Shown here: one piece after another, positions 26,766 through 35,853 of the stretch | How the letters are laid out: every line of letters begins with the position of its first letter | Position numbering within the stretch: position 1 is the first letter of the stretch | From: Schlesneria paludicola DSM 18645 | Lineage (GTDB): Bacteria; Planctomycetota; Planctomycetia; Planctomycetales; Planctomycetaceae | Length of the DNA stretch: 64,000 bases | Assembly: GCF_000255655.1 (NCBI RefSeq) | Contig: NZ_JH636435.1 | Location: 2,370,378-2,434,377 of the forward strand | Direction of reading: 5' to 3' | The notes under the pieces: generated by a model | Seen by the model: only the letters and a program-made list of their open reading frames with translations | Told to the model about the DNA's origin: nothing | Databases searched by the model: none | Made by a program: the position numbers and the translations under genes

Positions 26766-26951
26766 TCAGGCGGCTTCCGCCGGCGGTTGGGTCGGTAGAG
26801 TCTTGAGCCAGGGGCCGAGTTGTTCGTAGGCACACTGGCTGATCGATTTCCCTTCGGCGCGTGCTCGTTGCTCAAGTCGCTTGAATTCCTTCAGGGGGAT
26901 TTCGACGGTCACACGATGGACGAAACCGCTCGCCTTGCGGTAATGGCTCAT
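26766..26951 (-). CDS. ribbon-helix-helix type small DNA-binding protein
   Basis: 61 residues from the ATG at 26951, preceded by gaaggga. HRVTVEIPLKEFKRLEQRARAEGKSISQCAYEQLGPWL has the strand-helix-helix pattern of Arc/CopG-like regulators. It precedes the split membrane gene in the same orientation, so the pair may be a small operon (regulator plus membrane partner). Confidence 0.6.
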   Translation of the reverse strand: MSHYRKASGFVHRVTVEIPLKEFKRLEQRARAEGKSISQCAYEQLGPWLKTLPTQPPAEAA

Positions 26952-27091
26952 GCTCGATTCCCTTCGTAGGCTCTTGACAAATCTTTTGCGCGGCACGTCT
27001 GATGCCGCGTCGACGCCACCCGAGAGTCACCGCGAGCCATGGAAGGAACGCGGTGATTCTGTCTTTTCCTTGTCCGGCATGGAAGCCCGAT

Positions 27092-27223
27092 ATGCATTGG
27101 CTCTCGTCGCTTTTCGCTGAATTGAACGCACGATCTGTCCGGAAGAAACGGCAGTTGCTTCGCGGTCGATCCCAGAAGAAACGACGTTTGATCGCTCGCC
27201 GGCGTAACCTCGTTCAGGGTTGA
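27092..27223 (+). CDS. small basic protein, unknown
   Basis: 43 residues from the ATG at 27092 (MHWLSSLFAEL), then a tail rich in Arg and Lys (RKKRQLLRGRSQKKRRLIARRR). Its stop is four bases before the Gam-like gene, suggesting coupling. Nucleic-acid binding is likely from the charge; nothing more can be said. Confidence 0.4.
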   Translation: MHWLSSLFAELNARSVRKKRQLLRGRSQKKRRLIARRRNLVQG

Positions 27224-27227
27224 TCCT

Positions 27228-27869
27228 ATGCCGCGCCCGACAGATCTTGGATCGGAAATTTCCGTCAAATCGATCGACGACGCCGATCTGGCATTGGCGG
27301 AACTGTCCTGGCTTCAGAATGAGCAAGCCAGATTGGACGCGATCACCAAACAGAAAATCGACGCACTGAAAGACGAGTACGACGCGAAAAAGGTCGTCAC
27401 GCTGTACGCCGATGATCCCGAACAGACGGTCACAGTCTCGTTTGCGGACCGCGTCGCCACTCTGACGGGCCCGTTGACGAAGTGGGTCACGAAACACATC
27501 GCGTCTCACTTCAAGGGCAAGAAAAAGTCGGTCGATCGACTGCACGGCACGCTCGGACTACGTCAGCAACCGCGCGTCGTCATGGTCGGCAAGGAAACGA
27601 GTGCGGCCAAGGTCTTAGACGCGATCGACGAGAAGACCGGCATTGTCACGGCCGCGAACGGATTGCTCACTCGGAAGCAAAGCGAACTCGGTGGTCAGGC
27701 CAAGGACTGGATTTCGATCGAAGTGAAACTCGATCTGGCTGCGATCAACGCGGCGATCGAGGAAAAGCGGATCGAACGGGCGACGGTCGAAGAACTCGGC
27801 CTGATCATTCGCGATGCGTACGACGACGCGGTCATTAAGCCCGCGAAAACGATCGTTTCGGCAGAGTAG
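27228..27869 (+). CDS. gam: Mu Gam-like DNA-end-binding (host nuclease inhibitor) protein
   Basis: 213 residues. Two long helices at the ends (SIDDADLALAELSWLQNEQARLDAITKQKIDALKDEY and the C-terminal IEEKRIERATVEELGLI) enclose KSVDRLHGTLGLRQQPRVVMV, which corresponds to the K-x-hydrophobic-x(2)-G-x-hydrophobic-x-hydrophobic-R-x(2)-P core of the Phage_Mu_Gam family. The family protects linear phage DNA ends from RecBCD-type nucleases and resembles bacterial Ku. It lies just upstream of the terminase. Confidence 0.72.
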   Translation: MPRPTDLGSEISVKSIDDADLALAELSWLQNEQARLDAITKQKIDALKDEYDAKKVVTLYADDPEQTVTVSFADRVATLTGPLTKWVTKHIASHFKGKKKSVDRLHGTLGLRQQPRVVMVGKETSAAKVLDAIDEKTGIVTAANGLLTRKQSELGGQAKDWISIEVKLDLAAINAAIEEKRIERATVEELGLIIRDAYDDAVIKPAKTIVSAE

Positions 27870-27900
27870 TCGCCGCTCAACTCCAATTCAGGGGCCACGG

Positions 27901-30078
27901 ATGGCCAAAAAGAAGACCGCCGCCGCCCCCGGTGGCGATGATCGTGATGCCGCCCAACGTCACAGCGACCAATGTGCGGCCCGCTCACGTGAGAACTTCA
28001 AGAAAAAGGCCGAACTGGGCGAACTGGAACCGGTCGCGGATCCAAAACGGAAGGCAGCCTGTAAGAAATCGCTGGCCAAGTTTTTGGCAGTCTACTTTCC
28101 GGAAACGACTGGCCTATCACCGTTCTCAGACGACCATAAGCGCGTCATCCGGCGACTTGAACGAGCCATCCGGACCGGTGGACGGTCATTCAACTTGGTC
28201 TATCGAGGTTTTGCCAAGACTACGATTTCGGTCAATTCCTGTCTCTGGGCCATGTTGTACGGGTACCGCCGCCTGATCGTGCTCGTCGGTGCGTCGCGTG
28301 ATGCCGGTAAAGAACTTTTGGACGCGATCAAAGCCGAACTTGAAGGTAATGAATTGCTGGCCGAGGACTTCCCTGAAGTCTGCCAAGCGATTGAGGCGAT
28401 CGAGGGAAAAGTTCAGCGTTGCGCTTCGCAGACGTACCAAGGCAAACTCACCGGACTTCGCTGGACCAAAGATCGAATCGTATTTCCCACCATTGAGGGG
28501 AGCATTGCGAGCGGTGCGTCAGTGGTCACGCGAGGGGTCACGTCGCAGATTCGCGGCATCGGCAAACGCGGAAAGAAACAACAGCGTCCCGATTTGGTGA
28601 TTTGCGACGATCTTCAGACCGACGCTTCAGCCGCTTCGCCGAATCAGGTTAAAAAGCGACTGAAGATCCTGAGCAAGTCGATTTTGAAATTGGCCGGGCA
28701 TTCTTCCACCATCGCTTGCGTGGTCAACGGCACGATCATTGAGCGCAATGACTTGATGGATCGTTTACGGGATCCGCTGCAGTATCCCGGGTGGCAGGGT
28801 GAAACGGTCAAGATGGTCAAAGATTGGGCAACCGCTCACGAAACGCTGTGGCTTGGGGAATACGCCCGATTGCGTCGCACATTTGATCCGTCTGACCCTG
28901 ATGACCAAGAACGAGCACACGCCGCGGCGAATGCGTTCTATCTCGCGAACCGGAAAGCGATGGATGCCGGTTGCAAAGTATCGTGGGCCAGTTGCTATGA
29001 CCCTGAAAACGAACACTCCGCAATTCAACATGCGTACAACTATCTGATCGACGACGGTCAGGAAGTGTTCGCCTGCGAATGCCAGTCTGAACCGCTGGCG
29101 GAAGGGAATGAGGCCGATCAACTGAGAGCGGGCGACGTCATTCACAAGCTCTCGGGTCTGGCTCATCGCGAAGTGCCGCCTAATGTCCGCGCGCTGACCG
29201 CGTACATCGACACTCAGGACGAATCGTTCTGGTACGTCGTCACGGCATGGACGTCCAGTTACACGGGATACGTGATCGACTACGGCGCATGGCCCGACCA
29301 AGGCACGCGTGACACAAGCAAAAAGTCCCTACGAATCAAGCTGGCCGACAAGTACGCCGAATACAACAATCGCGAACCGCGATGGCGGGCAGGCCTGTCG
29401 GATTTGTGTGATGAAGTACTCGGCCGCGAATGGCTGGACTCTGACAAGCGGGTTTACAAGATCACACACGCATTTGTGGACGCGGCCGACGGAGATTCAT
29501 CTGGCCCAATCCGCAATTGGGTCGTTTCGTCACGTCGCTGGCGGACGATCTTGCGTTGTTCGATGGGTATCGGCTTACGTCCCGCCGACGTGCCATTGAA
29601 CGAACGTCCGGTCGACCCAAAGACCGAACTTCGCCGCGGACTCAACTGGATCGAAAAGCGCGACCGCAAGACGCCGGGCGGATCCATTACGTGGATCGAT
29701 ACGAACAGTTGGAAAACGTTCCTCATGAATCGCTGGCGGGCGGCATCGCCCTATAACGCGAAACTTGGAGAGGACTACCGACCCGACGAACCGGGCGCTC
29801 TCTATCTGTGGGGAACGGACGCCCACACGCATTCGACGTTCGGCGTGCATCAGACATCGGAATCGTTCACGCGGCTCAAGCATGAGAAGAGTGGTCGATC
29901 GATGGACTTTTGGGACGAGAAACCGAATCGGCCGGATAACGAATGGTTTGACGGCGCGGTCGGGTGTTGCGTGCTTGCCGACGTCGCTGGCGGTGTGTCG
30001 CTACGGGATGCCGGGCTGAAAACGGTTGTGAAACGAAAACCACGTCGCACGAAGAAGGCGACTTACCTCAGTATGTGA
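27901..30078 (+). CDS. terL: phage terminase, large subunit
   Basis: 725 residues from the ATG at 27901. The ATPase domain has the Walker A-like YRGFAKTT (about 100-107) and Walker B LVICDDLQ (about 231-239). The C-terminal nuclease domain holds acidic clusters (ALTAYIDTQDESFWYVVTAWT...), matching the RNase-H-like fold of terminases. It cuts and pumps DNA into the prohead. A Lys-rich start and a basic end (KRKPRRTKKA) flank it. I see no clear small terminase gene; the Gam-like or small basic gene upstream could not replace it. Confidence 0.85.
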   Translation: MAKKKTAAAPGGDDRDAAQRHSDQCAARSRENFKKKAELGELEPVADPKRKAACKKSLAKFLAVYFPETTGLSPFSDDHKRVIRRLERAIRTGGRSFNLVYRGFAKTTISVNSCLWAMLYGYRRLIVLVGASRDAGKELLDAIKAELEGNELLAEDFPEVCQAIEAIEGKVQRCASQTYQGKLTGLRWTKDRIVFPTIEGSIASGASVVTRGVTSQIRGIGKRGKKQQRPDLVICDDLQTDASAASPNQVKKRLKILSKSILKLAGHSSTIACVVNGTIIERNDLMDRLRDPLQYPGWQGETVKMVKDWATAHETLWLGEYARLRRTFDPSDPDDQERAHAAANAFYLANRKAMDAGCKVSWASCYDPENEHSAIQHAYNYLIDDGQEVFACECQSEPLAEGNEADQLRAGDVIHKLSGLAHREVPPNVRALTAYIDTQDESFWYVVTAWTSSYTGYVIDYGAWPDQGTRDTSKKSLRIKLADKYAEYNNREPRWRAGLSDLCDEVLGREWLDSDKRVYKITHAFVDAADGDSSGPIRNWVVSSRRWRTILRCSMGIGLRPADVPLNERPVDPKTELRRGLNWIEKRDRKTPGGSITWIDTNSWKTFLMNRWRAASPYNAKLGEDYRPDEPGALYLWGTDAHTHSTFGVHQTSESFTRLKHEKSGRSMDFWDEKPNRPDNEWFDGAVGCCVLADVAGGVSLRDAGLKTVVKRKPRRTKKATYLSM

Positions 30079-30092
30079 AGGGATTCTCCATC

Positions 30093-30374
30093 ATGGCCAA
30101 GAAAGCCACGTCCAGCATGCCGACATCCGAAACGAAGAAAGTCGGACGTCCTGAAGGCGCACCGAATCGCGAGTATCTGCAGGCGGACGCACCGCCGAGC
30201 AAGTGCCCGTCCTGTGGATCGACCGAACGCGGGCCTTATGTGGACAAGAACGAGCAAGCCATCGTCGGCGAGCACGACGGGAAACCGTACACGCATGTCG
30301 TGTGGCGTGGCTGTCGTTGTTTGAAGTGCAACCAATGGCGCCGCGATCGATCGTTCGAGAATCGTTCCGAATGA
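30093..30374 (+). CDS. small zinc-finger phage protein
   Basis: 93 residues from the ATG at 30093, preceded by AAGGGA. A basic N-terminus is followed by CPSCGSTERGPY and CRCLKCNQWRRDR: four Cys for a zinc ribbon. It sits between terminase and connector, where phages often keep a small DNA-binding accessory such as an HNH or terminase helper, but no nuclease residues are visible. Confidence 0.55.
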   Translation: MAKKATSSMPTSETKKVGRPEGAPNREYLQADAPPSKCPSCGSTERGPYVDKNEQAIVGEHDGKPYTHVVWRGCRCLKCNQWRRDRSFENRSE

Positions 30375-30498
30375 TTTTCGGAGAACGATCGGATTGAACT
30401 GGCATCGCGAGTATCCGCTCTCGCTGGTCGCGTTGCGCCGCATCGAAAATTCGTCCTGCGGCGAACGCGACCGATCTTCACTGCCAGGTCTCCAGTAA

Positions 30499-30699
30499 AT
30501 GGCTGACAACTCTCAGCGGATCAAAGAGATTCGGAAAGTCCTGCAGTCTGGTCTGACTTCGTCGACCGTTGACGGCACGACGTTCACATATGACCTCGAC
30601 GCGTTGCGCTCCGAACTCAATCAGTTGATCCGCGAAGACGACAACCAGCGGCTGCGAAAGCGGCGGCTCACATCCATCAACATTTCGAGGTTGTTTTGA
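30499..30699 (+). CDS. gpW-like head-tail joining protein
   Basis: 66 residues. RIKEIRKVLQSGLTSSTVDGTTFTYDLDALRSELNQLIRED fits the gpW family (helix, beta-hairpin around a VDG turn, helix), which plugs the portal and joins head to tail. Position between terminase and portal is typical. Its stop TGA overlaps the ATG of the portal gene by one base. Confidence 0.75.
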   Translation: MADNSQRIKEIRKVLQSGLTSSTVDGTTFTYDLDALRSELNQLIREDDNQRLRKRRLTSINISRLF

Positions 30700-32168
30700 T
30701 GGATTTCGCGGGGACATCTTTGAACGTGGGCTGGAACCAATCCAGTCAACAATCGTCATTCGGGTATGACGCCGTTGAAGACACGACGCGACGGCGACAG
30801 GCAAACCCGACGACCCGTTCAGAAGACGTCGAACTCTTCACGTCTCAGCGACGCCAGCTTGTTTCACAAGCGCGGGACATGATGCGGAATTTTGCGATCG
30901 CTCGATGGGCGATTGGCAAACATCTGGACTTCGTCGCGCGTCACACGTTCAGTTGTCAGACGAAAACGACCTTCGACTACGAGTTGCAAGACTTGATGGA
31001 AGAGTGGTCGTGTGACAAAAACCTGTGCGACATCACCGGACGTCACACGTTTCCTCGTATCGTGCGAATGACGGAAGCCCGCGCCGCTCTCGACGGTGAT
31101 CATCTTTTGTGCCCGATCGCAGATGGCACGATTCAACAGATTGAATCCGATCGTCTGGCCAGTGAACTCGGTGTCTCCGCCGACGGCCGCGAAGTGCACG
31201 GCGTTGTGATGAATAAGAATGGCCGGGCGACGGGTTACAAGATTTGGGACCGCAACCCTTGGGGCGGCTATTCAAATCCGCAGATCATTCCCGCGGCGTC
31301 CGTCATCCTTCACAACTATTTTCCGAACGAACGCGCTGATCAGGTCCGTGGTATCGGCCTGGTGGCCGCCGGAATGAATGATTTCATTGATACCTACGAG
31401 TGGGCTGGTTTGACCAAAGCAACCGCCAAACTCCGTACGGCGTTCGCGATGATCATCTCGAGTAAATCGCTCGACGGGATCGAACGCGGAGCGCCCAGCG
31501 ATTTCGGCGACGATAGCGATGATGAAACCGGTGAATCGTGTGAGTCGGAACCCCGGTATGACGTGGAGTTCGGAAAGGGGCCATTCAAGCTGGAACTTGA
31601 GCCCGGGGAAGACGCCAAATTCCTGACAGACGATTCGCCTTCGACACAGACCTTCGAATTCTTCAAATCGGCAATCGGTTTTGCATTGAAGGCGTTGGAC
31701 ATTCCGCTTTGCTTCTATGACGAGTCGCTGACCAACTTTTTTGGCCAGAAGGCCGCTCTCACGATGTACTTGGAATCGTGCAAGACGAAGCGGCAAAACC
31801 TCGTGCACAACGTGTTACGACCGATCACTTTGTGGAAGATCACGCAGTGGATCGCACAAGGCCGTTTGCGGCTGCCAGCAAATGGTGACATCAAGCGGAT
31901 CCCGTTCCGGTGGACGCATGCGGGCACGCCGTACTGGAATCCAAGTCAGGAAATCAATGCGGACATTCAGGCCATTCAGGCCGGTCTGAAGACGTGGGAA
32001 GACGTGTACCTCGAGCGCACGGGCGGCGACTGGTACCGGGACATGTTGCGGCTGAAGGAACAACAAGACTTCCTGAAGAAGAACGGCATCCAGTTGGATC
32101 CGAAAGTGATGCAGTTCATGCCGGTCGATATGTCGTCCGCACAGCAGAATGGAGGCCAGCCAGCATGA
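30699..32168 (+). CDS. phage portal protein (lambda-type)
   Basis: 489 residues from the ATG at 30699. SQARDMMRNFAIARWAIGKHLDFVARHTF, the GDHLL segment and the late region SAIGFALKALDIPLCFYDESLTNFFGQKAALTMYLESC correspond to lambda-family portals, which form the dodecameric DNA channel at the capsid vertex. A charged insert (DDSDDETGESCESEP) lies in the middle. The gene overlaps the next by four bases (ATGA). Confidence 0.88.
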   Translation: MDFAGTSLNVGWNQSSQQSSFGYDAVEDTTRRRQANPTTRSEDVELFTSQRRQLVSQARDMMRNFAIARWAIGKHLDFVARHTFSCQTKTTFDYELQDLMEEWSCDKNLCDITGRHTFPRIVRMTEARAALDGDHLLCPIADGTIQQIESDRLASELGVSADGREVHGVVMNKNGRATGYKIWDRNPWGGYSNPQIIPAASVILHNYFPNERADQVRGIGLVAAGMNDFIDTYEWAGLTKATAKLRTAFAMIISSKSLDGIERGAPSDFGDDSDDETGESCESEPRYDVEFGKGPFKLELEPGEDAKFLTDDSPSTQTFEFFKSAIGFALKALDIPLCFYDESLTNFFGQKAALTMYLESCKTKRQNLVHNVLRPITLWKITQWIAQGRLRLPANGDIKRIPFRWTHAGTPYWNPSQEINADIQAIQAGLKTWEDVYLERTGGDWYRDMLRLKEQQDFLKKNGIQLDPKVMQFMPVDMSSAQQNGGQPA

Positions 32169-33559
32169 AAAAGGCCGCGCTCAAGAACGCTCCGAAGGTC
32201 GATCGATTCGAGAAGTCGACCGACAAGTCTGCGTCGTCGCGCATCGACCGTGAAGGCGGTCGGTATTCCGCCGGCGTGATCTATGGCGTGTCGCTGTGCT
32301 CGCGAGGGGAAGCGCTCGGGCACTGCATGTGGGTCGACAACGTCATGTTGCAACAAATCGTTGATTTGTCGCCGACTGACGGTCCACGGCTGCTGAAGTC
32401 TCGTTTCATGCATCCCGATTTGTGCAACGATGGAATGGGCAAAGCGCTCGGGACGATTGAGAATCTGAAGCTGCTCGGTGATCAGGTCTACGGTGACCTG
32501 CATTTCTACGGCGCCGCACACGCCGCGCCCGATGGCAACCTCGCCGATTATGTGATGACGCTCGCGGAAGAAGACCCCGCGAACTTCGGGACCTCGATCG
32601 TGTTTCAGCATGACTGGGAAGCGGAAGAACTGTTCCGCGCCGAGAACATGCAGGAAACCGAGCTCACAGACGAAGACGGCAACGTCGTCGAAACTCGTTC
32701 TCAGTTTGTGTCGCCGGATCCGCTCAACGTTGAGAACTATCGTCACGCCCGGATCAGTCAATTGTCCGCCGCGGACGTCGTCGACGAGCCCGCCGCGAAT
32801 CCGAATGGTTTGTTCCATCGCGAACACGCGTTCCTGCAGGACGGTGTCCGATTGCTCGATTTCGTGCTCGGTCGATCGACCGAGTTGCCTGCGCTCTCGG
32901 CGCTGGGTGCCGATGTGCATCCGGACCGCGTCAAGAGTTTCGTTTCGAAGTACCTGGCACGCGCCGGGTTGACCGTCGGCGAAGCCGACTCAGAAGGAGA
33001 AGGCACGATGCCATCCGTGAAGGGGAAGGGAAAGAAGCTGTCGGCGGTGGAAGATCCAAAGGACGAAAAGAAACCGGATGAATCCAAGCCCGGGGACGCA
33101 AAGCCCGAAGGCAAGCCACCAGAAGGGGACGCCGAACCCGACGACGATGACGAAACGAAGGCCGATGACGAACCCGTCGACGACGAAGAACCGATGGAAG
33201 AATCGGACGACGAGGACGGCAAGGACTCGAAAGAAACCAAGCAGTCTGACCCGACGAAAAAGGAACTGGCCAAGTTCTGCAAAGCATTCGGCCATGAGGC
33301 CGGTTCGAAGTACTTCCTCGACGCTGTCAGTTTCGAAGCTGCTCAAGGACTGCACATCACGGCGTTGACCGCTGAACGCGATGCGATGAAGCAAAAGCTC
33401 GACGCATTCGCCGCCAGCGGTATTGAGCCGTTGAACAGCCGTGTCGCCGATCAGAAGAGCGACAAGCCATTCCGAGCGGCTTCCGGCAGCGAACAGGAGG
33501 GGGAAATCTACGACCCCCGCGAGGCGTTCGCGAAGGCGAATTCCTCAAAGTCTGCGTAA
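32165..33559 (+). CDS. prohead maturation protease fused to scaffold-like domain
   Basis: 464 residues from the ATG at 32165. The first ~215 carry a U35/herpes-type protease pattern: KSRFMHP (catalytic His) and EDPANFGTSIVF (catalytic Ser). From about residue 275 the protein becomes a Lys/Glu/Asp/Pro-rich acidic stretch followed by helical KKELAKFCKAFG...TALTAERDAMKQKLDAF, as in scaffolds. A strong internal ribosome-binding site allows separate synthesis of the second part (33008). It processes the capsid interior during assembly. Confidence 0.8.
   Translation: MKKAALKNAPKVDRFEKSTDKSASSRIDREGGRYSAGVIYGVSLCSRGEALGHCMWVDNVMLQQIVDLSPTDGPRLLKSRFMHPDLCNDGMGKALGTIENLKLLGDQVYGDLHFYGAAHAAPDGNLADYVMTLAEEDPANFGTSIVFQHDWEAEELFRAENMQETELTDEDGNVVETRSQFVSPDPLNVENYRHARISQLSAADVVDEPAANPNGLFHREHAFLQDGVRLLDFVLGRSTELPALSALGADVHPDRVKSFVSKYLARAGLTVGEADSEGEGTMPSVKGKGKKLSAVEDPKDEKKPDESKPGDAKPEGKPPEGDAEPDDDDETKADDEPVDDEEPMEESDDEDGKDSKETKQSDPTKKELAKFCKAFGHEAGSKYFLDAVSFEAAQGLHITALTAERDAMKQKLDAFAASGIEPLNSRVADQKSDKPFRAASGSEQEGEIYDPREAFAKANSSKSA
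33008..33559 (+). CDS. nested capsid scaffold from an internal start (Nu3-like)
   Basis: ATG at 33008 is in frame with the protease gene and has AAGGAG at 32994-32999, eight bases upstream, one of the best ribosome-binding sites in the prophage. It would give a 183-residue, highly acidic then coiled protein ending at the same stop. This parallels lambda gpNu3, translated from within gene C. Inference from the start signal and layout; not shown directly. Confidence 0.6.
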   Translation: MPSVKGKGKKLSAVEDPKDEKKPDESKPGDAKPEGKPPEGDAEPDDDDETKADDEPVDDEEPMEESDDEDGKDSKETKQSDPTKKELAKFCKAFGHEAGSKYFLDAVSFEAAQGLHITALTAERDAMKQKLDAFAASGIEPLNSRVADQKSDKPFRAASGSEQEGEIYDPREAFAKANSSKSA

Positions 33560-33701
33560 GTGCTTGTTGTGTGACACTCCGTCGCGGGAGTCAGCCGGGA
33601 TCAGCGGATTGCAAGCCGCCCCCGGCCATCCCCGCGAGCGAATCATCGTAAACACTGAGTTGTTTTAACCGCGACGGAGGCTCTTGAAAGGAGCCTTCAC
33701 G

Positions 33702-34634
33702 ATGCCGAATTACCCAACCCTGTTGGACATGGCAAAGCGCAACGGCCGCGATCGAGCCGTTCCGCTGATTCAGGAAACGTCGAAGCTGATGCCCGAAATT
33801 TCGGGCAAGAACATGGACGGTTCGACGATCCCCGGAGTCGGTCAGGTCCGCACCATCAAGGGGATTTCTTACGAGACACTCGTCCGCATCAAGAACCCGA
33901 CTGTTGGGTTCCGAAATGCGAACGAAGGTACGAACGTTGACGCCGGTAAGTATGAAAACCGCACCGTCGAAACGTTCATTATGAATCCGCGGTGGGAAGC
34001 CGACAAAGCGGTCGCTGATCGTGCAGAAGATGGACCAGACGCTTTCATCGCCGATGAAGCGATTGCCATCTATGAAGCCACCAATCAAACACTCGGATAT
34101 CAGTTCTATTATGGTCGGAACAGTGGCGGCGATCAGAAGGGTCACCCCGGCCTGATCGACTCTGTGAGCGATACCTACACCATCGACGCGACCGGAACCG
34201 GTAACGCCTGTGGTTCGGTTTGGGCGGTCAAATTTGGACCGGGCGATGTTCAGTGGATTTGGGGACAGAATGGTGCATTGGACATTCCGGACAAGACCGT
34301 AGAGACGGTCTACCGAAACGGAAAACCAATGAAAGCCTACGTTCAAGACATGCTCGCCTACCCAGGTGTGCAAGTCGGTTCGGTCCGGTCGATCGGGCGA
34401 ATCAAGAACGTCTCGGCCGCAAAGCCGCTCACCGATGCGCTTCTGTACGCGTTGATCGAAGCAATGGACGTTCAGCCGGACGTCTTGTTCATGCCGAAGA
34501 AGCTGCTCGGCCAACTCCGAGCCAGCCGAACCACGTTTAACGCGACCGGTTCACCCGCGCCGCGACCGACTGATATCGAAGGGATTCCGATCGCCGCGAC
34601 CCAGTCTCTGACTTTCACCGAAACCGCTGTCTGA
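33702..34634 (+). CDS. major capsid protein
   Basis: 310 residues from the ATG at 33702, preceded by GAAAGGAG. PNYPTLLDMAKRNGRDRAVPLIQETSKLMPEI, then VRTIKGISYETLVRIKNPTVGFRNANEG, match a group of phage major capsid proteins (HK97-like fold) that share the 'GTxYxTLVRxxxPxVGFRNxNEG' block. Its position after protease-scaffold agrees. Confidence 0.85.
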   Translation: MPNYPTLLDMAKRNGRDRAVPLIQETSKLMPEISGKNMDGSTIPGVGQVRTIKGISYETLVRIKNPTVGFRNANEGTNVDAGKYENRTVETFIMNPRWEADKAVADRAEDGPDAFIADEAIAIYEATNQTLGYQFYYGRNSGGDQKGHPGLIDSVSDTYTIDATGTGNACGSVWAVKFGPGDVQWIWGQNGALDIPDKTVETVYRNGKPMKAYVQDMLAYPGVQVGSVRSIGRIKNVSAAKPLTDALLYALIEAMDVQPDVLFMPKKLLGQLRASRTTFNATGSPAPRPTDIEGIPIAATQSLTFTETAV

Positions 34635-34731
34635 TCGTCATTCGTCGATCGTGCTTGATTGAAACCCGTTCGGCCTCTGTGGCGTGGGCCGCACGTTTTA
34701 AGAGTGAGTACATTTTTTAAGGAACGACATC

Positions 34732-35154
34732 ATGCAGCGACGTTTGCTGGAAGATGCTCAACTTTCCGTGTCGACTCCGTTGCCAGCCAGCGCGGCAACG
34801 GTCACGACCCCCGGTCTTGATCTGGGACAGAATACGACGGGCGATTTCGCTGCCCCGGTGGATTTCCTAGCGACCGCGCCGGCAGTCACGACGGGCATGC
34901 TCGGAGATGCCGCGACGCTCAAATGGTCTGTTGTGACCGGTGCAACCGTGGACGTGAACGGAGTCATTCAGAGCGCGACGGTTCTTTATGACAACATCAT
35001 GATCCAAACCGGCGCCGGCGGTGCCGGTGCACAGGGCCAGACGAAGCGGTTCGCACTGCCGACCGACGTGCAAAGGTACGTCGGCTTGCGTGGTGCAAAG
35101 AGTGCGGCTGGAGATGCGTCATCGGTTAATGCGACTCTGAAAATGCTGTTCTGA
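34732..35154 (+). CDS. capsid cement/decoration protein (Bbp16-like)
   Basis: 140 residues from the ATG at 34732, after AAGGAAC. Beta-rich sequence: LDLGQNTTGDF, AATLKWSVVTGATVDVNGVIQSATVL, a Gly/Ala loop, then RFALPTDVQRYVGLRGAKSAAGDASSVNATLKMLF. The final 'LP...RY(V/L)...T(L/A)' pattern is that of Bbp16-type cement proteins bound to the outside of capsids. Directly follows the major capsid gene, as is usual. Confidence 0.6.
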   Translation: MQRRLLEDAQLSVSTPLPASAATVTTPGLDLGQNTTGDFAAPVDFLATAPAVTTGMLGDAATLKWSVVTGATVDVNGVIQSATVLYDNIMIQTGAGGAGAQGQTKRFALPTDVQRYVGLRGAKSAAGDASSVNATLKMLF

Positions 35155-35281
35155 CCGTGTCGGTCAGGTGCTGACAAGGACTGTCAACGCGGTCCAGTGA
35201 CCGGCCGAGAATTCACGCGAGTCTACAAGGCGGCGGGCTCGGCCGGTCTGTTTATTTCACTTCATTTTGAAGGCTCGAACG

Positions 35282-35437
35282 ATGGAAGAAATGTTGAAGG
35301 AACTCGACGCGGCAAAGGCCCGGGCAATCGCCGCTCAAGAGGCTGCCGAACGGGCCAGTGCCGAAGTTCAAGAACTTGCTGCGAAGTACGTAATCGCTTT
35401 CGGTCAGTCGCACGGTCTCAACGTCTCGGTGAAATAG
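35282..35437 (+). CDS. 51-residue coiled-coil protein
   Basis: From the ATG at 35282 (gaaggc upstream): MEEMLKELDAAKARAIAAQEAAERASAEVQELAAKY, an ideal amphipathic helix, then a short end. The frame differs from the longer frame over the same DNA, whose first part I therefore regard as non-coding. Unknown; perhaps a head accessory protein. Confidence 0.55.
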   Translation: MEEMLKELDAAKARAIAAQEAAERASAEVQELAAKYVIAFGQSHGLNVSVK

Positions 35438-35460
35438 AAGTCCGTGAAAGGCCAGTATTG

Positions 35461-35853
35461 ATGCGTGCATTCGATGCGTCGGGGCGCGAGGTGTTTCCGG
35501 TCGTGATCAACACGATTTGCCCAGTCGCGTATGCGGAGCCAGCAAGGCGGCTTGCATTGCGCCACATGACGACAGTCGAACAGGCCAGCGGCGACACGTT
35601 GAACCGAATGCTCGACATCAACCTGGGTCCGATCGGATCTGACGAAGTCACTCACATTTTCTGCTCGAGGGACGCATACACACATCAAGTTGAAATGGTT
35701 GCCGAGGCCTTTCGTCTTGAGAATTTGTCCTGGGGTGGCGATCGAGCATTCTCGATTGACAGCGATCCCGAAGTGGTGAAACGGCTGTTTTGTGTCGTGC
35801 TCGGTCAAACCTCTGTCGTCCTCAAATGGCTGGGCTTGGAGGTGAAGCCATGA
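35461..35853 (+). CDS. hypothetical head/neck-region protein
   Basis: 130 residues from the ATG at 35461 (MRAFDASGREVFPVVINT). Mixed alpha/beta, no membrane segments; motifs not recognised. Its ATGA overlaps the next start, indicating coupling with the structural gene at 35850. Confidence 0.5.
   Translation: MRAFDASGREVFPVVINTICPVAYAEPARRLALRHMTTVEQASGDTLNRMLDINLGPIGSDEVTHIFCSRDAYTHQVEMVAEAFRLENLSWGGDRAFSIDSDPEVVKRLFCVVLGQTSVVLKWLGLEVKP

Noticed and set aside
27901..30078. Longer terminase starting at 27814
   Set aside because: The extra 29 residues overlap the Gam-like gene and lack a start signal; 27901 gives a typical Lys-rich beginning.
35197..35460. N-terminal extension of the protein starting at 35461
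   Set aside because: The DNA also encodes a well-formed coiled-coil protein with its own start (35282), and the extension is Arg/Gly/Cys-rich without structure.
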